DNA of 9,031 bases from Candidatus Palibaumannia cicadellinicola. GTDB lineage: Bacteria; Pseudomonadota; Gammaproteobacteria; Enterobacterales; Enterobacteriaceae. The stretch covers positions 1-9,031 of the forward strand of contig NZ_NJPO01000169.1 in assembly GCF_002855795.1 (NCBI RefSeq), in the 5' to 3' direction. The translations under genes were made by a program, and so were the position numbers. Within the stretch, counting starts at the first letter, position 1, and each line of letters opens with the position of its first letter. Positions 6,173 through 9,031 of this stretch are shown piece after piece. The notes beneath the pieces were generated by a model. It searched no databases, was not told the DNA's origin, and saw only the letters and a program-made list of their open reading frames with translations.

Positions 6173-7686
6173 TTATTAGATGTATAAATAAACGGCGGTT
6201 TCGCAAACATAATAACTAAAATCAGAAAAAAGAAAAGCCAACCTAGTAAGGTAAAATAATCTATAGTAGAAAGCATAGCAGATTGACGTTCGATAATCTT
6301 TTCTAACTGTGCCATAAGGATATTTTTACTATTGTCTAACTGATTTATATAAAACTGCATCGTAGGATTGTAAGAAGTAATATTCTCAGTCAACTGCGCA
6401 TGGTAGAAAATGTTTCGTTGTTGCCAAAATAAGTTAGTAAGAGAAGCCGCAAAACTACTTCCTAGCACACGTAGAAAAGTTGCTAGACCGGAACCATCAG
6501 CGATATCTTTCTGTGGTAAATTTGATAATAAAATATTTGTTATAGGCATAAAAAATAGCGCAACTCCGATGCCCATAAAACATTGAATCATAGCAATATG
6601 ATAATAATCGATTTGAATGGTAAAAAAAGATCTCATAAAACAAGAAACACCTATAACCAAAAATGAACACCCTGCTAATAATCTTAAATCTAATTTTTGT
6701 CCATAGCGTCCAATTAGCGGTGAGATAAAAAGCGGAAAAATACCAATAGGGGCTGTTGCTAGTCCGGCCCAAAGAGAAGTATATTCGAGCTGATTTTGTA
6801 ACCACTGCGGTAAAATTAAGTTAATACTAAAGAAACTTGAATAGCCTAATACTAACGTTAGCGTACCAACTAAAAAATTTTGGTCCTTAAAAAAACGAAA
6901 ATTTATAATAGGATACTTATGACTTAGTTCCCACAGTACTAATGCTGTTAATGATATTACGGCAATAAACGTACCAATCGTAATAAAAATTGATTCAAAC
7001 CAGTCAAGATTGTTACCTTTATCTAGTACTACTTGCAATATTGTTACTCCTAGTACTAGTAATAATAAACCTACATAATCAATAGGTTGATATTGACTCT
7101 CTTCAGGGCGATTTTTTAGTTGTACAAAAACTAAAATTATAGCAAGAATACCGGTTGGTACATTGATAAAGAAAATCCAAGACCAAGAATAATTATCAGT
7201 AATCCAACCCCCAGCTAATGGCCCTACAATAGGTGCTACTACGGTAACCATAGCGAGCAGTGATAGCGCCATCCCCCGATTGATTGCTGGATAGATAGAT
7301 AATAATAGTGTTTGCGAAATAGGGTATAGCGGTCCAGCAAAAAAACCTTGCAAAGCACGGTAAATGACAAGCTGTATTAGCTTTTGCGCAATGCCGCATA
7401 AAAAAGAAGTTATGATAAATAGAAATAAAGATACTAAGAAAAGTCTTATTTCTCCAAAACGCCGCGCCATCCAGCCTGTTAATGGTAATGAGATAGCATT
7501 AGATACCGCAAATGCAGTAATAATCCAGGTACCTTGTTCTGAACAAACCCCCAGGTTTCCTGAAATCGTCGGTAATGCAACATTGGCAATCGTAGTATCT
7601 AATACTTGCATAAAAGTAGTTAAAGATAAACCGATCGTTGCTAGTACTATACTTTTAGGACGAAAGCTTTGGTCATTACTACTCAT
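6169..7686 (-). CDS. emrB: MFS multidrug exporter, DHA2 14-helix family (EmrB)
   Basis: EmrB is the inner-membrane proton-driven pump that, with EmrA and an outer-membrane channel such as TolC, expels hydrophobic toxins and uncouplers from Gram-negative cells. The 505-residue protein matches E. coli EmrB (512) throughout. It has the DHA2 signature VLDTTIANVALPTI (28-41, with D30), QGTWIITAFAVSNAISLPLTGWMARRFGE, MFS motif A at ~71-83 (GWMARRFGEIRLF), motif C VAPIVGPLAGG (150-160), and a terminal segment ending AKPPF like E. coli. Hydrophobicity is consistent with 14 membrane helices. The stop of emrA is 6 nt from this start. The best Shine-Dalgarno (AAGGAA) is about 18 nt upstream inside emrA, so translation is probably coupled. 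Substrates cannot be read from the sequence; relatives such as FarB or VceB differ in specificity. Confidence 0.92.
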   Translation of the reverse strand: MSSNDQSFRPKSIVLATIGLSLTTFMQVLDTTIANVALPTISGNLGVCSEQGTWIITAFAVSNAISLPLTGWMARRFGEIRLFLVSLFLFIITSFLCGIAQKLIQLVIYRALQGFFAGPLYPISQTLLLSIYPAINRGMALSLLAMVTVVAPIVGPLAGGWITDNYSWSWIFFINVPTGILAIILVFVQLKNRPEESQYQPIDYVGLLLLVLGVTILQVVLDKGNNLDWFESIFITIGTFIAVISLTALVLWELSHKYPIINFRFFKDQNFLVGTLTLVLGYSSFFSINLILPQWLQNQLEYTSLWAGLATAPIGIFPLFISPLIGRYGQKLDLRLLAGCSFLVIGVSCFMRSFFTIQIDYYHIAMIQCFMGIGVALFFMPITNILLSNLPQKDIADGSGLATFLRVLGSSFAASLTNLFWQQRNIFYHAQLTENITSYNPTMQFYINQLDNSKNILMAQLEKIIERQSAMLSTIDYFTLLGWLFFFLILVIMFAKPPFIYTSNK

Positions 7687-7692
7687 AGTAAT

Positions 7693-8919
7693 TTATGGCA
7701 ACTTTCCTTGGCTAAGAGCATCTTCGCAGTTATCAGAAATGATTTTTGTTACTAAGCTATCTGCTTTATGTAACTGATGATTATATACCTCTGTCATATA
7801 ACGTATTTTATCCATAGAATATGGTGCTAGCATCGGTCCTTGATCATTATGTAAATCTACTTTTACATTAGCAGATAAGCCTATACGTAGCGGATAACGA
7901 TCAAGATTATCTGGTTCTAGACGAATACGAACCGGTAAACGTTGGATAATTTTTATCCAATTACCACTAGCATTTTGTGCCGGTAACAACGAGAAGACAC
8001 TGCCAGTACCGATACCTAAGCTTTCTACTTTGCCATGGTAGGTTACCTTATTTCCATATAAATCTGTTTTTATCTCAACTGGTTGTCCGATACGCATTGA
8101 TAACAATTGCGTTTCTTTAAAGTTAGCTTCAATCCATAGATCATCTAGTGAAACAATAGCCATCAGTGCTGCGCCTGGCTTTACGTAACTACCTATTTGT
8201 ACTGAACGTTTAGCGACATATCCACTAACAGGGGCAACTAAGCTACTACGTTGATTATGAAGATAAGCGCTACGCAAATGAGCAGCAGCGTTCTTTACAT
8301 CAGGATGTGCAGTGATAGTAGTATTATCTACTAATACTATGAGAGTCTCTAATTGTTGCTGTGCTGATGTTAGTAAAGTTTCAGCAGAAGTAAAAATACT
8401 CCACGCATGAGATAATTCTTCCGAAGTTATTATTCCTTTACGTGCTAGATTAGCGCTCCGTTGATAATCAGCATGAGCACGCTGTAGCTCTATTTTACGT
8501 GTAGCAACTTTATTTTTATAACTCTCTACGTTACTAGAGATTCTGCATACCTGACGTACTACTTTTGCTAAATTTGCTTCAGCGTTTTCCTGTTCAACGA
8601 TAGTATCACTGGAATCTAATTGAACTAATAGTTGTCCTTGTTTAACAAAATCACCGTCATCAGCAACAATTAGAGTTACGGTGCCTACTAACTGCGGAGT
8701 TATTTGTATTAAATTTCCGGTAACATAAGCATCATTAGTACTTTCATAATAACTATTATAAAACCAGTAATAAATACTAATAATTATTAATAATAAAACA
8801 AATATTATTAAGAATGTTAATTTAATAGGTATATTTTTAGGTGGCGTAATTTTGCTAGATACGTTGTGAGACCCTGATTTATCATCATCGTCTTGTAAAG
8901 TAAAATACGTATCAACCAT
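7693..8919 (-). CDS. emrA: Membrane-fusion (periplasmic adaptor) subunit EmrA
   Basis: EmrA is anchored in the inner membrane and bridges EmrB to an outer-membrane channel. The 408-residue product aligns with E. coli EmrA (390), with a longer N-terminus. In order it has an acidic cytosolic start, one membrane helix at ~33-54, the first half of a lipoyl-like domain (TNDAYVTGNLIQITPQLVGTV, 61-81, through D102), a long helical hairpin at ~105-225 expected to form the periplasmic coiled coil, the second lipoyl half (APVSGYVAKRSVQIGSYVKPG, 229-249) and a beta-barrel domain containing the EmrA hallmark GTGSVFSLLPAQNASGNW (304-321). ATG is preceded by a modest GAGAA about 8 nt upstream. It is first in the visible emrAB operon. 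No emrR repressor reading frame appears in the 112 bp upstream. I see no clear promoter there. Confidence 0.93.
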   Translation of the reverse strand: MVDTYFTLQDDDDKSGSHNVSSKITPPKNIPIKLTFLIIFVLLLIIISIYYWFYNSYYESTNDAYVTGNLIQITPQLVGTVTLIVADDGDFVKQGQLLVQLDSSDTIVEQENAEANLAKVVRQVCRISSNVESYKNKVATRKIELQRAHADYQRSANLARKGIITSEELSHAWSIFTSAETLLTSAQQQLETLIVLVDNTTITAHPDVKNAAAHLRSAYLHNQRSSLVAPVSGYVAKRSVQIGSYVKPGAALMAIVSLDDLWIEANFKETQLLSMRIGQPVEIKTDLYGNKVTYHGKVESLGIGTGSVFSLLPAQNASGNWIKIIQRLPVRIRLEPDNLDRYPLRIGLSANVKVDLHNDQGPMLAPYSMDKIRYMTEVYNHQLHKADSLVTKIISDNCEDALSQGKLP

Positions 8920-8976
8920 AGAAGTTATTCTCGGTTTTTGTGGAATTATTTTGTGCGATAATCGGTATTCTTAAAA

Positions 8977-9030
8977 TTATTGCTGCTTAACATCGCTAGG
9001 TAAATAACAATTACCTAAAAGAGCTAAAGT
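8977..9030 (-). CDS. Possible 3' end of a gene upstream of emrA (partial; outer-membrane factor?)
   Basis: One minus-strand frame is open from the window edge and ends at TAA (8977-8979), reading TLALLGNCYLPSDVKQQ. It would lie 57 nt upstream of emrA on the same strand. The stretch LALLGNCYLP loosely resembles the KALGGGWQP-type tail of NodT/VceC outer-membrane efflux channels, which in some bacteria precede emrAB-type genes (as in vceCAB). It does not resemble the C-terminus of E. coli EmrR. Seventeen codons can be open by chance, so this is a suggestion only. Confidence 0.22.
   Translation of the reverse strand, partial: TLALLGNCYLPSDVKQQ
8997..9017. repeat. 7-bp inverted repeat upstream of emrA
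   Basis: TAGGTAA (8997-9003) and TTACCTA (9011-9017) are perfect inverted arms around a 7-nt AT-rich centre. It lies about 80 bp before the emrA start, so it could be an operator or an RNA hairpin. If the partial frame at the right edge is a real gene, it falls inside that gene. Confidence 0.3.
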
Positions 9031-9031
9031 A

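Noticed and set aside
6497..7399. Two further minus-strand frames (6497-6805, 7196-7399) inside emrB
   Set aside because: Alternative frames of a full-length MFS gene; no sign of a frameshift that would make them fragments of a real product.
7364..7777. 137-codon plus-strand frame across the emrA/emrB junction
   Set aside because: Antisense to two well-supported genes and crosses their boundary; best explained as a chance shadow frame.
8878..8895. DDDDK sequence near the EmrA N-terminus, identical to an enterokinase recognition site
   Set aside because: Acidic cytosolic tail composition; a short match of this kind has no biological meaning here and does not indicate an engineered tag.

Overview
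The window is a compact, moderately AT-rich stretch of a gammaproteobacterial (Enterobacterales) chromosome. Every protein gene reads as a close relative of an Escherichia coli K-12 gene: yoaE, pabB, yceA/trhO, gltX, emrB and emrA. Three tRNA genes match E. coli alaX/alaW, valU-type and lysV tRNAs almost base for base. Low G+C (judged by eye, mid-30s percent), long runs of A or T inside genes, single-copy tRNAs where E. coli has tandem arrays, and removal of intervening genes from conserved neighbourhoods point to a moderately reduced genome. An insect endosymbiont such as a Baumannia- or Sodalis-like lineage is the best guess. That host assignment is inference from style, not from a diagnostic marker.

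Layout, left to right. Positions 1-211 hold no gene I can support. yoaE (+) is an inner-membrane TerC-family protein with CBS and CorC/HlyC domains. It converges on pabB (-), the chorismate-aminating subunit for p-aminobenzoate and folate. In E. coli the same two genes also converge but are separated by nudL, sdaA and pdeD(yoaD), so this junction looks like a deletion of those three. Next, divergent from pabB, is trhO/yceA (+), a rhodanese-fold tRNA U34 hydroxylase with a short C-terminus. It stops 7 bp before the end of a convergent tRNA-Ala(GGC).

The block tRNA-Ala(-), gltX(-), tRNA-Val(+), tRNA-Lys(+) keeps the E. coli order alaXW - gltX - valUXY - lysV. It has lost yfeCD and the extra Ala and Val copies. 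Strong sigma70-like promoters sit in front of tRNA-Ala and tRNA-Val. The divergent gltX/tRNA-Val spacer carries a 12-bp perfect palindrome. Last is emrA-emrB (-), a two-gene operon for a membrane-fusion protein and a 14-helix MFS drug exporter. No emrR is visible upstream. The right edge has the last codons of an open frame on the same strand that may end an outer-membrane channel gene.

Functionally the window combines translation (gltX, three tRNAs, a wobble-uridine modifying enzyme), folate precursor synthesis (pabB) and envelope transport (yoaE, emrAB). I see no mobile element, CRISPR array, rRNA, toxin or obvious horizontally acquired island. I do not find a clearly new system. The observations worth checking are motif-level substitutions in GltX and PabB, a tRNA-Lys without an encoded CCA, a repeated heptad at the trhO/tRNA-Ala junction, and the possible outer-membrane factor beside emrA.
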